Made by a program: the position numbers and the translations under genes
NCBI RefSeq assembly: GCF_016429015.1
Contig: NZ_JAELTU010000020.1
Span: 1-64,000, forward strand
Length of the DNA: 64,000 nt
DNA from: Rhizobium sp. ASV20
Lineage (GTDB): Bacteria; Pseudomonadota; Alphaproteobacteria; Rhizobiales; Rhizobiaceae
Direction of reading: 5' to 3'
The notes under the pieces: generated by a model
Told to the model about the DNA's origin: nothing
What the model saw: the letters and a program-made list of their open reading frames with translations, nothing else
Databases searched by the model: none
Shown: piece after piece, positions 18,045 through 26,572 of the stretch
Position numbering within the stretch: the first letter of the stretch is position 1
Layout of the letters: each line of letters opens with the position of its first letter

Positions 18045-19046
18045 TCATAGCCTCCTAGTTGCCTCAGGCACCAATACCGCCGCACCTACAAGACGCCCGG
18101 CACGAAGGTCAGCCAGTGCCTCATTGGCCTCTTCAAGCGGATAGGCAGAGGTGTGGGTTCGTACATTGGCCAACTGGGCAATCGGGAAGAATTCGGCTGC
18201 GTCCGCGCGTGTCAAATTGGCGACCGAGACGAGCTCGCGCTCGCCCCATAGAACGGCATAGGGCATAGACGGTATGTCACTCATGTGAATTCCGCCGCAC
18301 ACGACTCTCCCGCCTTTTCGAACCGCCTTGAGCGCTGTCGGCACCAGATCGCCTACCGGTGCGAAAATGATGGCTGCGTCGAGCGCAACTGGAGCATTTT
18401 CTTCCGATGAGCCGACCCATGTGGCGCCAAGCGCCAACGCAAACTGCTGCGCGGCATGGTCACCGTTGCGTGTGAAGGCATAGACCTTGCGGCCCTGCCA
18501 GACGCAGATCTGAGTGAGGATATGTGCGGCGGCACCAAAGCCGAAAAGACCGATGCGCTTGCCGTCGCCGGCCTTTTGGAGCGAACGCCAGCCAATCAAT
18601 CCGGCACATAGAAGTGGCGCAAGCGATATAGGATCCGCTCCCGCGTCGAGATCGAATGCAAAGGCTGCGTCGGCCACAACATAGGTCGCGAAACCGCCGT
18701 CCCGGGTGTATCCGGTAAATTCCGGCCGGTCACATAAGTTCTCAGTCTTCATTCGACAGAAGAAACATGTTCCGCACGCGTGACCGAGCCAGGGAACGCC
18801 GACGCGGCGACCAAGTTTGGCGTTCTCGACGCCGCAGCCTACGGCATCGACAATACCCACGATCTCATGACCGGGTACGAGCGGAAGCTTTGGATGGTTG
18901 AGGTCCCCGTCCACAACATGAAGATCAGTACGACAGACGGCGCAAGCCTCAACCTTGATCCTAAGCTCGCAGGGGCCAGGCTTTGGATCATCGCGTTCGA
19001 CAAATACCAACGGTTTCCCGATTTGTTGAAGAACCATTGCTTTCAT
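18045..19046 (-). CDS. Zinc-dependent alcohol dehydrogenase, MDR family
   Basis: 333 residues. N-terminal GroES-like domain with the catalytic zinc ligands Cys in EACAVCRTDLH and His in VPGHEIVG, and the structural zinc cluster of four Cys in HACGTCFFCRMKTENLC. This is followed by a Rossmann domain with the nucleotide-binding Gly motif FGFGAAAH. Substrate is probably a primary alcohol/aldehyde with NAD(P); the preference cannot be read. ATG 19046 (MKAMVLQQ) is chosen because family members start there; the frame stays open to 19127. Its stop lies about 30 bases from the convergent mgtA fragment. Substrate-binding residues were not examined further. Confidence 0.92.
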   Translation of the reverse strand: MKAMVLQQIGKPLVFVERDDPKPGPCELRIKVEACAVCRTDLHVVDGDLNHPKLPLVPGHEIVGIVDAVGCGVENAKLGRRVGVPWLGHACGTCFFCRMKTENLCDRPEFTGYTRDGGFATYVVADAAFAFDLDAGADPISLAPLLCAGLIGWRSLQKAGDGKRIGLFGFGAAAHILTQICVWQGRKVYAFTRNGDHAAQQFALALGATWVGSSEENAPVALDAAIIFAPVGDLVPTALKAVRKGGRVVCGGIHMSDIPSMPYAVLWGERELVSVANLTRADAAEFFPIAQLANVRTHTSAYPLEEANEALADLRAGRLVGAAVLVPEATRRL

Positions 19047-19297
19047 CGCTGAAGCCCATCGAAATTGTGGCTCGCTTCGAAGCTCGATATCAGGCGAAAG
19101 CAGGGAAACGGCGTGTCCCATCTGCATTTCAATCCGAATTTTTGCCTCTGAATGACTTCGGCGAGCGGTTTAGTTTACCACTCTTCTCCTCCCACAGAAA
19201 TGGTGCGTCGGCTTTGACGCGAATCAACGCATGCACCGCGAGAACGTGAAAGCGTCGAAACACTGGGCAAATCATATGGCGTATCAGGAGGGTATCG

Positions 19298-19420
19298 GTG
19301 CGAAGACTATTACAGATCATAGTGACCGTCATGATCGCTACGACCATGGGCATCCTATGGGGGATGCCAATCTCCGAGACCGGGCGACGGACAGCGCTTG
19401 AGAGATCGGCAACGCAATGA
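19298..19420 (+). CDS. Small single-helix membrane ORF, coupled to the ABC exporter gene
   Basis: A 40-residue ORF starting at GTG with a strong ribosome site (AGGAGGG at 19286-19292). The product begins with basic residues, then one hydrophobic helix (LLQIIVTVMIATTMGILWG) and a charged tail. Its TGA overlaps the ATG of the next gene (ATGA at 19417-19420), the classic arrangement for translational coupling. No family was recognised. It could be a small subunit or regulator of the adjacent transporter, or simply a leader that couples translation. Length, ribosome site and overlap support it being translated. Confidence 0.6.
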   Translation: MRRLLQIIVTVMIATTMGILWGMPISETGRRTALERSATQ

Positions 19421-20466
19421 GAGTCTTGAAAACCTATCGCAGTCCAAAGGCGGTAATATCTCGCCAGTTCGCGAAGGAAATCATTCTGCCGCGAACGCTA
19501 TATGGCTTCGTTTTTCAAACATCAGGATGGCACCAACTTGTTACCGCGATATTATCCGTCCTGCTCTTTACAGCGGGAACGATACCCTTGGAGATACAGC
19601 GACGGATCGTAAATGCGGCAACGGAGAATGGTTCTTATCGAACGATTGCCTTTCTGGTGCTGCTCTACATCCTTTTGGCTCTGACCGAGGGGACCGTGAA
19701 GCTCCTGCTTAATATCTACAGCAGTTGGATCGGAGAATCGGCCGTGCGATGGCTGCGCCTACAGGTATTCCAGGCAGCACCGGCATCCGGGACAAACGGC
19801 TCCGTGATAACAAGCGAAGGCGTCCAGCTCTCGATCATCCTGGCTGAAGCCGAGCCCGTCGGAGGTTTCGTCGGGACCAGCATCTCCGAGCCCTTGTTGC
19901 AGATCGGCATATTGGCGGCTGTTTGCAGCTATCTCGTTTATCTGCAGCCGCTTATGACGATCATCGTCATCACGATCTTTGTTCCCCAAAGTGGCTTTGT
20001 CCCGATCATGCAGTCAGCGATCAACCGACGCGTCGGCAAAAAAATCAGCATCATGCGCGATGTCAGCGAGGACATCGTCCAGATGGGCCACGCTGTTGAC
20101 AGGGACGGGCTTCAGGCGTCGCGCATCGGGGATGTCTTCCGCATCAACATGAGCATCTACAAAATCAAGTTCACGATGAACTTCATGATGAACCTGATGA
20201 CCCAGATGGGTTATGCTGGCATCTTCGCCATGGGTGGCTATTTCGTGGTCACTGGGAAAACCGAAATCGGGACAGTCGTCGCCTTCGTATCCGGTCTGTC
20301 AAAAATAAACGACCCTTGGGGCGACCTCGTCAATTGGTATCGCGATTTGCGCGTGACGCAGGTTAAGTATGACCTCATATACAATTCGGCTCAAATTGGC
20401 ACGGTGGCAGCAGGCGAAGAACTGCGCTCTACCTCATCGCCCGGGGCTCGCTCTCTCGAAACATGA
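19417..20466 (+). CDS. ABC exporter transmembrane domain protein without ATPase domain
   Basis: 349 residues. An N-terminal soluble stretch is followed by about five or six membrane helices in the layout of a type I ABC exporter membrane domain (first helices at about 40-60 and 80-98, later ones at about 155-190 and 265-300). There is a coupling region around MRDVSEDIVQMGHAVDRDG. No Walker A, signature or Walker B motif is present, and no ATP-binding gene lies next to it. The C-terminal tail after about residue 330 is low in structure. It may work with an ATPase encoded elsewhere or be a half-transporter that lost its nucleotide-binding domain. Confidence 0.75.
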   Translation: MRVLKTYRSPKAVISRQFAKEIILPRTLYGFVFQTSGWHQLVTAILSVLLFTAGTIPLEIQRRIVNAATENGSYRTIAFLVLLYILLALTEGTVKLLLNIYSSWIGESAVRWLRLQVFQAAPASGTNGSVITSEGVQLSIILAEAEPVGGFVGTSISEPLLQIGILAAVCSYLVYLQPLMTIIVITIFVPQSGFVPIMQSAINRRVGKKISIMRDVSEDIVQMGHAVDRDGLQASRIGDVFRINMSIYKIKFTMNFMMNLMTQMGYAGIFAMGGYFVVTGKTEIGTVVAFVSGLSKINDPWGDLVNWYRDLRVTQVKYDLIYNSAQIGTVAAGEELRSTSSPGARSLET

Positions 20467-20629
20467 ATACGGCCAGCCTGTCCGCTGATGATCCCGAGCG
20501 CCAACATCATGATTTTGTGGAAAGCGGCAGTCCGTGTTGAGACTGGTAACGTCTCTGGGGCCAGACGACTCGTAGCAAAGGCGGCGTCGGCTACAAAATT
20601 GGCGGCACGTTCGGTTCTGGCAGCATGGT

Positions 20630-20889
20630 GATCGATCGCTCGTTGCCACGCTTTACCACCAGAGCAGGCGGTCGCGGGTGCGCATCTTTGCGAAAGACGC
20701 GCCTTTCGATCTCAAGGTCCGCCTGAGGGCAAGACATTGTCACTGGTCCGACGGCCGCGATGGCCGCCGGAAATCATGGTGGATCGAAATCGCCGTGGAA
20801 ATGATAGAGGAGGAACTTCGGTTCCTAAGACGCGATATCTATCGGTGGATCGGCTGACGGCATTCGACGAATCCAGGAGCCGAAAGTAA
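20630..20889 (+). pseudogene. C-terminal fragment of a 3'-5' exonuclease (DnaQ-like)
   Basis: The frame reads RVRIFAKDAPFDLKVRLRAR, then a WSDGRDGRRKSWWIE stretch and FLRRDIYRW. After a one-base shift near 20855 it ends RLTAFDESRSRK. This resembles the C-terminal extension of a rhizobial RNase-T/DnaQ-type exonuclease that usually closes with a TAFDRF-like end. The catalytic DEDD domain is missing. The recognition is from memory of the family and the fragment is short, so the identity is moderate; that it is a decayed gene is more certain. Confidence 0.5.
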
Positions 20890-20945
20890 TTTTGCCACCG
20901 AATTGCCTTAGCGAAAACCTCATCTGATGTCTGGAGGCGAGGTTG

Positions 20946-21110
20946 CGGCGGGCTATGATCTGGCAAAGCACAGTGGCCACCGAAAGGCCATTGTCGCCCT
21001 AGCGCGCCGCCTGACCGTGATCATGCACGCATATGGAGCGACGGGACCAAGTTCCGTTGGACAAGGGACAGCATGTCCGATCGCCACCTGATAACCGATT
21101 GTCAAACGAG
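20946..21110 (+). pseudogene. IS110-family transposase, C-terminal remnant
   Basis: The translation GHRKAIVALARRLTVIMHAY, followed after a one-base frameshift by SDGTKFRWTRDS, matches the end of IS110/IS1111-type transposases (VALAR-LAV-MH-MW-DGT-FRW). Upstream parts of the transposase, including its catalytic DEDD domain and the C-terminal Ser motif region, are gone. Sequence from about 21110 to 21500 has no intact gene and probably contains further IS debris. Confidence 0.65.
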
Positions 21111-21577
21111 ACGATCAGGTTTCGCCAGCCGGCGGAAGACGTCCTTCGCGGGACGATGGATGAGGTGAGTTTGCTTTTGGGTTCTTGTGCCGATCGCGCT
21201 TTGCGGTCAGGACGCGAGGAAGATTGAACCGCTTCGTTCTTCTGATCCCATGCTGGGGCGGCAAAGAGCCGATCCCGAAGAGAAGCGAGGCCTCGTGAAC
21301 GACGTCAACGCCGAAGAATGCCGGAAGCGCAATAACCCGTGACCTCAGCACGCCGAATAGAGAAGAGCCCAATAAATCCCAAGCCTGAACCAAACGGCCG
21401 CATTCTTACAATTACGTGCCAAGCGACACTCTGCGCTCCTCGTGGATCGCCGCCACTCCAAGGCTTTCACCTTCATAACAATATAAGAGACATGCGCCTT
21501 GCCGCGGCATATTGAGGAATGCTTAAATCTTATCATGCTACATCGCGGGCACCAGGACGTTCTTAGAGTGCATTGCC

Positions 21578-21922
21578 ATGAGCGAATATCAGAACAGAGC
21601 GGTCGAACTCATGCGCATTCGTGTGGGCGACAAAGCCATAGCTGACATGGAGGATCGCAGAGGTGGGTTCCTTCAGAAAGCGATTGCCCTCTACCGCGCG
21701 CTAGGTGGCGCTGTAGAAGAAGTAGATGCTGCAGCGGAGAAAGCATTCTCTGAGGGCGAGGTTAAGATCGATGTTGCCGTCGGCGATGTCATGTACAAGC
21801 TCGCGGGGATTGGCCATGCCTGCGATATCGACATTATACAGGCAGCTTACAACAAACTCGATGAGGCCGCAGTAATGCTTGATGCTGCAACAAAAAAGTT
21901 GCGCCGAGGGAAATCCAACTAG
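21578..21922 (+). CDS. Small all-helical protein, MazG-like nucleotide pyrophosphohydrolase fold (tentative)
   Basis: 114 residues, soluble, predicted helical. The order GGFLQKAIALYRALGGAVEEV, then KIDVAVGDVMYKLAGIGHA and a closing AAYNKLDEA helix recalls short phage/plasmid proteins of the all-alpha NTP-pyrophosphatase group (pattern RFLEEALELVQA ... EVGGVMVTLAAL). The usual acidic EXXE metal motif is only partly kept (VEEVDAAAE), so activity is uncertain. It stands alone with a modest ribosome site and lies between IS110 and IS6 debris, which suggests cargo of a mobile region. The family call is an inference from pattern only. Confidence 0.5.
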   Translation: MSEYQNRAVELMRIRVGDKAIADMEDRRGGFLQKAIALYRALGGAVEEVDAAAEKAFSEGEVKIDVAVGDVMYKLAGIGHACDIDIIQAAYNKLDEAAVMLDAATKKLRRGKSN

Positions 21923-22314
21923 CCCTAAGGACCAAATATCCTAGTTTGATTGGAGCGATAGCGACGTAGCCGAGTAAGATTTCAACCGACCATCGCCATA
22001 CAAACTCTAAACTGCTATGGCAGCCGCTTCCACAACTGCTTCGCAGAAAGCAGCTTCCGATCTCCGCAGCGGACGTTGACAGCAACTCTTGATTGCATAC
22101 AAGGCGACCGTTCGGGAGACGGTCTACCGACTAACCTCGTTGCTCCAAGATGAATAGCATGTGCTTTTCACCTGGTCATCGATCATCCGGAATCCGTCAT
22201 CCAGAAATCGCCATAGCCGGCAACCGGATCGCTAGATCTTGCAATTCATACATCCGTTGCTCTTGATGGGAAGCGAACTGGCGACCCTGCTACTGCAAAG
22301 GGTTCTCCAGCTCG

Positions 22315-22515
22315 ACTTTTTCAATCTTGTGATTGCCCGAAGGTTCGCCCGAATTTCTCTGCTCACGGCCAGACAGTCTGATGCGAGGCGATAATCCCTC
22401 GAGCCACCAGCATGTCCTCGACCATCCGCAGGCTCAGACGGAGCCACAGCGCGTGCGCGATCATCTCAGCAGGAAAGTGGTGGCGGCGGTAACAGCGAAT
22501 CACAATCTGTTTTAG
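22315..22515 (-). pseudogene. IS6-family transposase, N-terminal remnant
   Basis: Minus-strand translation gives YRRHHFPAEMIAHALWL, then LSLRMVEDMLVARGIIASHQ, an in-frame TGA at 22363, and AEKFGRTFG. This is the zinc-finger/HTH N-terminal part of IS6-type transposases (RFPAEIISHAVWL, RDVE-LLAERG, S-ETIR-W-KFG). The DDE catalytic domain is absent. The rest of the 21923-22600 interval shows no other recognisable gene. Confidence 0.6.
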
Positions 22516-22600
22516 GCCACAGTCGCAATCTGATTTCCACGTTTCCTTAAGTTGACTATCGCCTCGCCCCTTCTCAAATCCGCGGGAACCTCACAAAACT

Positions 22601-24061
22601 CTAGCAGTTCGCGGCCCCGCGAAATGCGGCCACAATTTCTGCCAGGCGATTGACCGCTTGCGGTATCACGCGCAGCGACATGGACGCGTATCCGAAAACG
22701 AAACCCGCACGTCTTTCAATGGGGTTCGCATAGAGCGGGAGAACCGGATAGATTCCCACGTCCCCTCGCCTTGCCGTCTGCGCCAGAGCCTGCTCGTCAG
22801 AGGCCTTGATATCGTTGAACCAAACCACCGAGTGCAGCCCAGCCGACGTTCCGACGATTTCTATGGCATCCCCGAATGAGTCATGCATTGCCTGAAGGAA
22901 GACGCTGCGTCTTTCAGCGTTCTTCCTTCTCATCTTCCGGATGTGCCGTTCGTATGCGCCTGTCTCGATAAACGCTGCTAGCGTCTCCTGCTCGAATAGT
23001 GAGCTATGACGGTCCATGATTTGTTTACATCTGACAAACGGCTCCACCAGCGCTTCCGGCAGAACGAGATAGCCAATTCGAAGGGTGGGAGCCAAGGTCT
23101 TCGACACTGTTCCCACGTAAATGACCCGATCACGTCCGCCTACGAAGAGAGGAGGAATCGGGCGGACATCATACCGATACTCGCCATCGTAATCGTCCTC
23201 CACGATATGCACATTCCCGGTCTCGGCCCATTCAATGAGTTTATGACGACGATGGGCGGAGAGAACGCCGCCAAGAGGAAAGTGATGACTAGGTGACACA
23301 AGAACCAAAGCATAGTCATGAGGAATGGGAAGCTCTTGCGTGCAGATACCATCGGCATCGCAGGAAATCGACGTTGGTGTCGCACCTAATGCGGTCAACA
23401 CGTTCCTAGCCATCGCGTAACACGGCTCTTCGACAACGACCTTGTCACCGGGATCGACGAGGACTCTCGCCGCAAGATCCAGGGCTTGTTGGGATCCGCT
23501 GACGACCATTATCTGATCGGTCTTGCATCGAATTCCGCGCGCACGCCATAGATAGCCTTGGAGCGCCTGCCTGAGTTCAGAGCTTCCAGCGGGATGGGCG
23601 TAGCTAAGCCGGTCTCTGTGCGCGAGGACAGCTGCCCCATGCGCCTTTCGCCAGGCAAGCTTAGGGAAGTCCTCCGGGGCAACGTCACCGTATCGGAAGT
23701 CAAATTCGATTGTACCGGGTGGATCGCTTGCTCGCGCGGGCAATGCAAGTGCTCGGGCTCCGTATTGCGAGAGCCTGCGTTCTGCCGAGCGCGGAACGTT
23801 TGTGATGGCTGGAGCCGATCGCACCGACCCGACAACGATAGCCCTGGCGCCCTGGTGGATCTTGACGTAACCTTCCGAAACGAGCTGTTCGAACGCATTC
23901 GTCACTGTCGTGCGGGAAACACCGAGTTCCTCCGCCAAAGCTCTTGTCGAAGGTAGCTTCTCCCCCGAACCGTAAACGCCGAGAGCGATCTGATCCCGCA
24001 AGGCGACGTAGATGCCTCGCGCCGTTTGGATACGTCCCCTACCGCCCCGCAACTGGACCAT
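22601..24061 (-). CDS. MocR/PdxR-type transcriptional regulator (GntR HTH fused to aminotransferase-like domain)
   Basis: 486 residues. N-terminal GntR winged helix (about 12-78) with LPSTRALAEELGVSRTTVTN, then a linker and a class I aminotransferase fold (about 115-480). The PLP site includes the lysine in YVGTVSKTLAPTLRIGY and the Asp in VEDDYDGEYR. MocR proteins use PLP or a PLP-amino-acid adduct as effector and control amino-acid, PLP or related catabolic genes, typically a divergent one. Here it diverges from paiB-like and B3/B4 genes across about 75 bases, so it very probably controls that pair. Confidence 0.93.
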   Translation of the reverse strand: MVQLRGGRGRIQTARGIYVALRDQIALGVYGSGEKLPSTRALAEELGVSRTTVTNAFEQLVSEGYVKIHQGARAIVVGSVRSAPAITNVPRSAERRLSQYGARALALPARASDPPGTIEFDFRYGDVAPEDFPKLAWRKAHGAAVLAHRDRLSYAHPAGSSELRQALQGYLWRARGIRCKTDQIMVVSGSQQALDLAARVLVDPGDKVVVEEPCYAMARNVLTALGATPTSISCDADGICTQELPIPHDYALVLVSPSHHFPLGGVLSAHRRHKLIEWAETGNVHIVEDDYDGEYRYDVRPIPPLFVGGRDRVIYVGTVSKTLAPTLRIGYLVLPEALVEPFVRCKQIMDRHSSLFEQETLAAFIETGAYERHIRKMRRKNAERRSVFLQAMHDSFGDAIEIVGTSAGLHSVVWFNDIKASDEQALAQTARRGDVGIYPVLPLYANPIERRAGFVFGYASMSLRVIPQAVNRLAEIVAAFRGAANC

Positions 24062-24136
24062 GCTTTTCCTCCTAAACTGGCACTATCTTATAGACCAGTT
24101 GACTGCGATAACGGCCGTCGTCAAGGGAGAACGCAT

Positions 24137-24760
24137 ATGTATAGCCCGCCCGTATTTGCCATAGCTGACGAAATCGAGCTTCACGACATCATCCGCCAGT
24201 GTCGTCTCGCTACTTTCATCACAGCTACTCCCGTGGGACCTATGTCCACGCCGCTGCCAATGTTCCTCGACGCATCGGAAGGAGAACATGGCGTTCTCTA
24301 CGCACATCTTGCCCGACCCAATCCCCACTGGCAGGCTGAGGTTATTGGTCATGGCCTTGCAGTCTTCATGGGCCCGGGTGCATACATCACCCCTTCATGG
24401 TACGCAGCCAAGGCTGCGCATGGAAAGGTCGTACCGACTTGGAACTACGTCGCCGTGAATGCGATGGGGCCCGTCGAATTCTTCGATGATGCGGATCGTT
24501 TGCTGGACGCCGTGAGCCGCCTCACTTCACTCCACGAGTCCGGGCAAACGGCACCTTGGGCAGTTGCGGACGCGCCAGAAGCCTACATCAGGGCCCAACT
24601 GCGAGGGATTGTCGGAATTCGTATGCCCATCAGTCACCTGCACGGAAAACGGAAGATGAGCCAGAACCGACCTCTCGCCGATCGAATGGGAGTGAAGGAA
24701 GGTCTGGCCGAGCGCGACAGCTTTGATGATCGCGCCATCTCCGAAATGATACCATTGTGA
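24137..24760 (+). CDS. PaiB-family FMN-binding protein
   Basis: 207 residues, the typical length for PaiB. It starts MYSPPVFAI, like the family's MY-PPHF, and contains STPLPMFLD, YAHLARPNPHW, FMGPGAYITPSWY and VPTWNY(V/A)AV, all standard for the split-barrel FMN-binding fold. PaiB proteins are annotated as negative transcriptional regulators, but direct evidence is limited; many may be oxidoreductases. ATG 24137 has AAGGGAG upstream; the longer frame from 24026 would run into the divergent regulator. It overlaps the start region of the next gene (ATTGTGAACATG), consistent with a two-gene operon. Confidence 0.9.
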   Translation: MYSPPVFAIADEIELHDIIRQCRLATFITATPVGPMSTPLPMFLDASEGEHGVLYAHLARPNPHWQAEVIGHGLAVFMGPGAYITPSWYAAKAAHGKVVPTWNYVAVNAMGPVEFFDDADRLLDAVSRLTSLHESGQTAPWAVADAPEAYIRAQLRGIVGIRMPISHLHGKRKMSQNRPLADRMGVKEGLAERDSFDDRAISEMIPL

Positions 24761-24780
24761 ACATGCATGAAGGAATAGGA

Positions 24781-25494
24781 ATGTTTGAGCAGCCGGTTGT
24801 CGACAATCGCATCCAAACTATTGCACCCGGGTTTAGGGCAATGAGCATTCTGGTCGATGCGACCCACGCTGGAAAGGGTGAAGCGATTCAGGAGATCCTG
24901 GAAAGCGCGTGCGAGTTCGCATCGAATGGCGGACCGGATTGGGCCGAAGCTCACATGGCGGAGTGGGCTGAGGTCTATCAACGGTTTGGAGCGAAGCCAA
25001 ACCGCACCCCCTGTTCGGCTCAAGCGCTTCGTAAGCGAGCTATGAAGGATGGAACGATCCCGAGCATCAACCCGCTGGTTGATCTCTACAACGCTGTCAG
25101 CCTGCGGTACGCCGTTCCTGTTGGTGGCGAGAATGCGGATGCATATGCCGGACGACCGCTCCTGACGGTGGCCGATGGCACTGAAAACTTCGACACCGTC
25201 GTGAATGGTGTGCCTTTGATCGAGAACCCTGAAGCTGGCGAGGTGATCTGGCGCGACAATCTCGGCGTTACCTGCAGACGATGGAACTGGCGGCAGGGAA
25301 CCCGGACAAGATTGGAAAGTGCCTCCGGTCGTATGTGGTTTGTTCTCGAAAGCCTGAATGCAATGCCCATCAATGCGCTCGATGAGGCGGCATCGATGCT
25401 GATCGATGGATTGGCTCAATTGCTGCCAGGAAGCGACATCACCTCGACACGACTGAGTACGTCAGTGGGTTGCCAAGAAGAAAAACTCCTCTAG
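24781..25494 (+). CDS. B3/B4 tRNA-binding domain protein
   Basis: About 237 residues carrying a stand-alone B3/B4 domain, as in the beta subunit of phenylalanyl-tRNA synthetase, where it edits mischarged Tyr-tRNA(Phe). Seen are the PNRTPCSAQALRKR region, INPLVDLYNAVSLRYAVPVG, and the acidic GEVIWRDNLGVTCRRWNWRQ stretch. Free-standing copies may deacylate mischarged tRNA or bind amino acids; the true substrate is unknown. ATG 24781 is preferred for its AAGGAA ribosome site, with ATG 24763 and GTG 24757 as alternatives. Coupled to the PaiB-like gene and probably under the divergent MocR regulator, it hints at amino-acid detoxification or export control. Confidence 0.85.
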   Translation: MFEQPVVDNRIQTIAPGFRAMSILVDATHAGKGEAIQEILESACEFASNGGPDWAEAHMAEWAEVYQRFGAKPNRTPCSAQALRKRAMKDGTIPSINPLVDLYNAVSLRYAVPVGGENADAYAGRPLLTVADGTENFDTVVNGVPLIENPEAGEVIWRDNLGVTCRRWNWRQGTRTRLESASGRMWFVLESLNAMPINALDEAASMLIDGLAQLLPGSDITSTRLSTSVGCQEEKLL

Positions 25495-25529
25495 CGTTGG
25501 CTCGGCGCGGCTCTTGGGGAGAATATCGT

Positions 25530-25730
25530 ATGCAACGCACACGAAGCGGCCTGCTTATCGCCTTGGCTTCCATCTTGCTCGGTGTCCTGGCCTTCTTTCT
25601 GTTCCTCTATGTCATCGGACATGATCCCGACGAAAGTCCGCTCACGCTCATGGAGTGGGTGGTTGCAGGCATGTTGATAGGACCGGGGTTCGGACTTCTC
25701 TTGAGATGGAGGCGTGCCAACAAGCGCTAG
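25530..25730 (+). CDS. Small two-helix inner-membrane protein
   Basis: 66 residues from ATG 25530, which has GGGGAG a few bases upstream. A basic start (MQRTRSG) is followed by one long hydrophobic helix (LLIALASILLGVLAFFLFLY), a short acidic loop (GHDPDESP), a second helix (VVAGMLIGPGFGLLL) and an RWRRANKR tail, predicting both ends in the cytoplasm. No family was recognised. It lies 36 bases after the B3/B4 gene and may be cotranscribed. The frame is open further upstream, but the added residues lack a ribosome site. Confidence 0.6.
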   Translation: MQRTRSGLLIALASILLGVLAFFLFLYVIGHDPDESPLTLMEWVVAGMLIGPGFGLLLRWRRANKR

Positions 25731-25854
25731 AGCGCGGACGATGACGAGAGAGCTGCCGTACCTAGGCTTTGGTGCATGGTTCGTAAGCGAGACAGATTGC
25801 AGCCTTTGATGGCTGCTACTAAGTATCGATAATTAGCCATCTGGAGGCAAAATC

Positions 25855-25883
25855 TCGCCATCCGCGGCGCAAATCGCTATACT
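25855..25883 (+). promoter_or_regulatory. Possible sigma-70-type promoter for vapBC-integrase
   Basis: TCGCCA (25855-25860) and TATACT (25878-25883) are separated by 17 bases and lie 28 bases before the vapB ATG. The -10 element matches five of six consensus bases and the -35 four of six. Toxin-antitoxin promoters are usually autorepressed, but no clear operator palindrome was seen. Confidence 0.35.
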
Positions 25884-25910
25884 CAGGTTGGATTTCGACG
25901 AGGAAAACTC

Positions 25911-26168
25911 ATGTCCGAACCACAACTCTCCGTCCGCAGCGCCAAGGCGAAAGAATTAGCGCATGCGCTCGCCCGCCGCACCGGCATGCCAGTCAACAAA
26001 CTCGTTGAACAGGCACTCGAGCGCTATGATGTCGAATTGCGGCAACAGAACAAGGCACATCCGCTCGATGTCATTTGGGAGCTCGCCGCCGAAGGGCGGC
26101 GTACCGTTCCTCCCGGCACCATGTCGGCTCACGACGATCTCCATGACGAGAACGGGTTGCCGAAATGA
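25911..26168 (+). CDS. vapB: VapB-type antitoxin (Rv0623 / PSK-type transcription factor family)
   Basis: 85 residues. The N-terminal part (LSVRSAKAKELAHALARRTG to NKLVEQALERY) fits the ribbon-helix-helix antitoxin pattern with K(A/D)..LA..LA..TG. The acidic, proline-rich C-terminus (GTMSAHDDLHDENG) would wrap the toxin. VapB neutralises the PIN ribonuclease and represses the operon. AGGAAA lies 7 bases before the ATG. The end overlaps vapC by four bases (ATGA), and vapC in turn overlaps an integrase gene. Confidence 0.9.
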   Translation: MSEPQLSVRSAKAKELAHALARRTGMPVNKLVEQALERYDVELRQQNKAHPLDVIWELAAEGRRTVPPGTMSAHDDLHDENGLPK

Positions 26169-26572
26169 TTGCTCTCGATACCTCCGTTCTTGTTGCGATC
26201 ATGCTCGATGAACCGGAAGCTGAAACATTCAAGACGGTGTTGCGTCAAGAATCGGTGATCACCATCGGTTGGCCAACCCTGTTCGAAACCCGGACGGTCC
26301 TGGCGGCTAAGCGATTTTCCAACCTTGGCGATATCGTTGCCCGCTTTTCCGAGGCGCCCAATGTCACGACTGTCGCCTTCGATGTAAAGCATTACCGTGC
26401 AGCCGAGCAGGCGCTTGAGCAGTATGGCAAAGGCCGCCATCCGGCCGGACTGAACATGGGGGATTGCTTTTCCTATGCGGGTGCCAGCGTTGCCAAGGCC
26501 CCTCTCCTCTTCAAGGGAAGTGATTTCGGACGGACGGATATAATGCGTCATCCTGCATCGTCAGCCCAATGA
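26165..26572 (+). CDS. vapC: VapC-type PIN-domain ribonuclease toxin
   Basis: 135 residues. The PIN acidic residues are visible: D5 in MIALDTSVLVAIML, E41 in TLFETRTVL, D99 in LNMGDCFSYAGA, and a late Asp in KGSDFGRTD, which form the metal site of these RNases. VapC toxins cleave tRNA or rRNA and stop translation. It sits between vapB and the integrase with four-base overlaps on both sides, so all three products should be made from one transcript. Family placement is firm; the RNA target is unknown. Confidence 0.92.
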   Translation: MIALDTSVLVAIMLDEPEAETFKTVLRQESVITIGWPTLFETRTVLAAKRFSNLGDIVARFSEAPNVTTVAFDVKHYRAAEQALEQYGKGRHPAGLNMGDCFSYAGASVAKAPLLFKGSDFGRTDIMRHPASSAQ

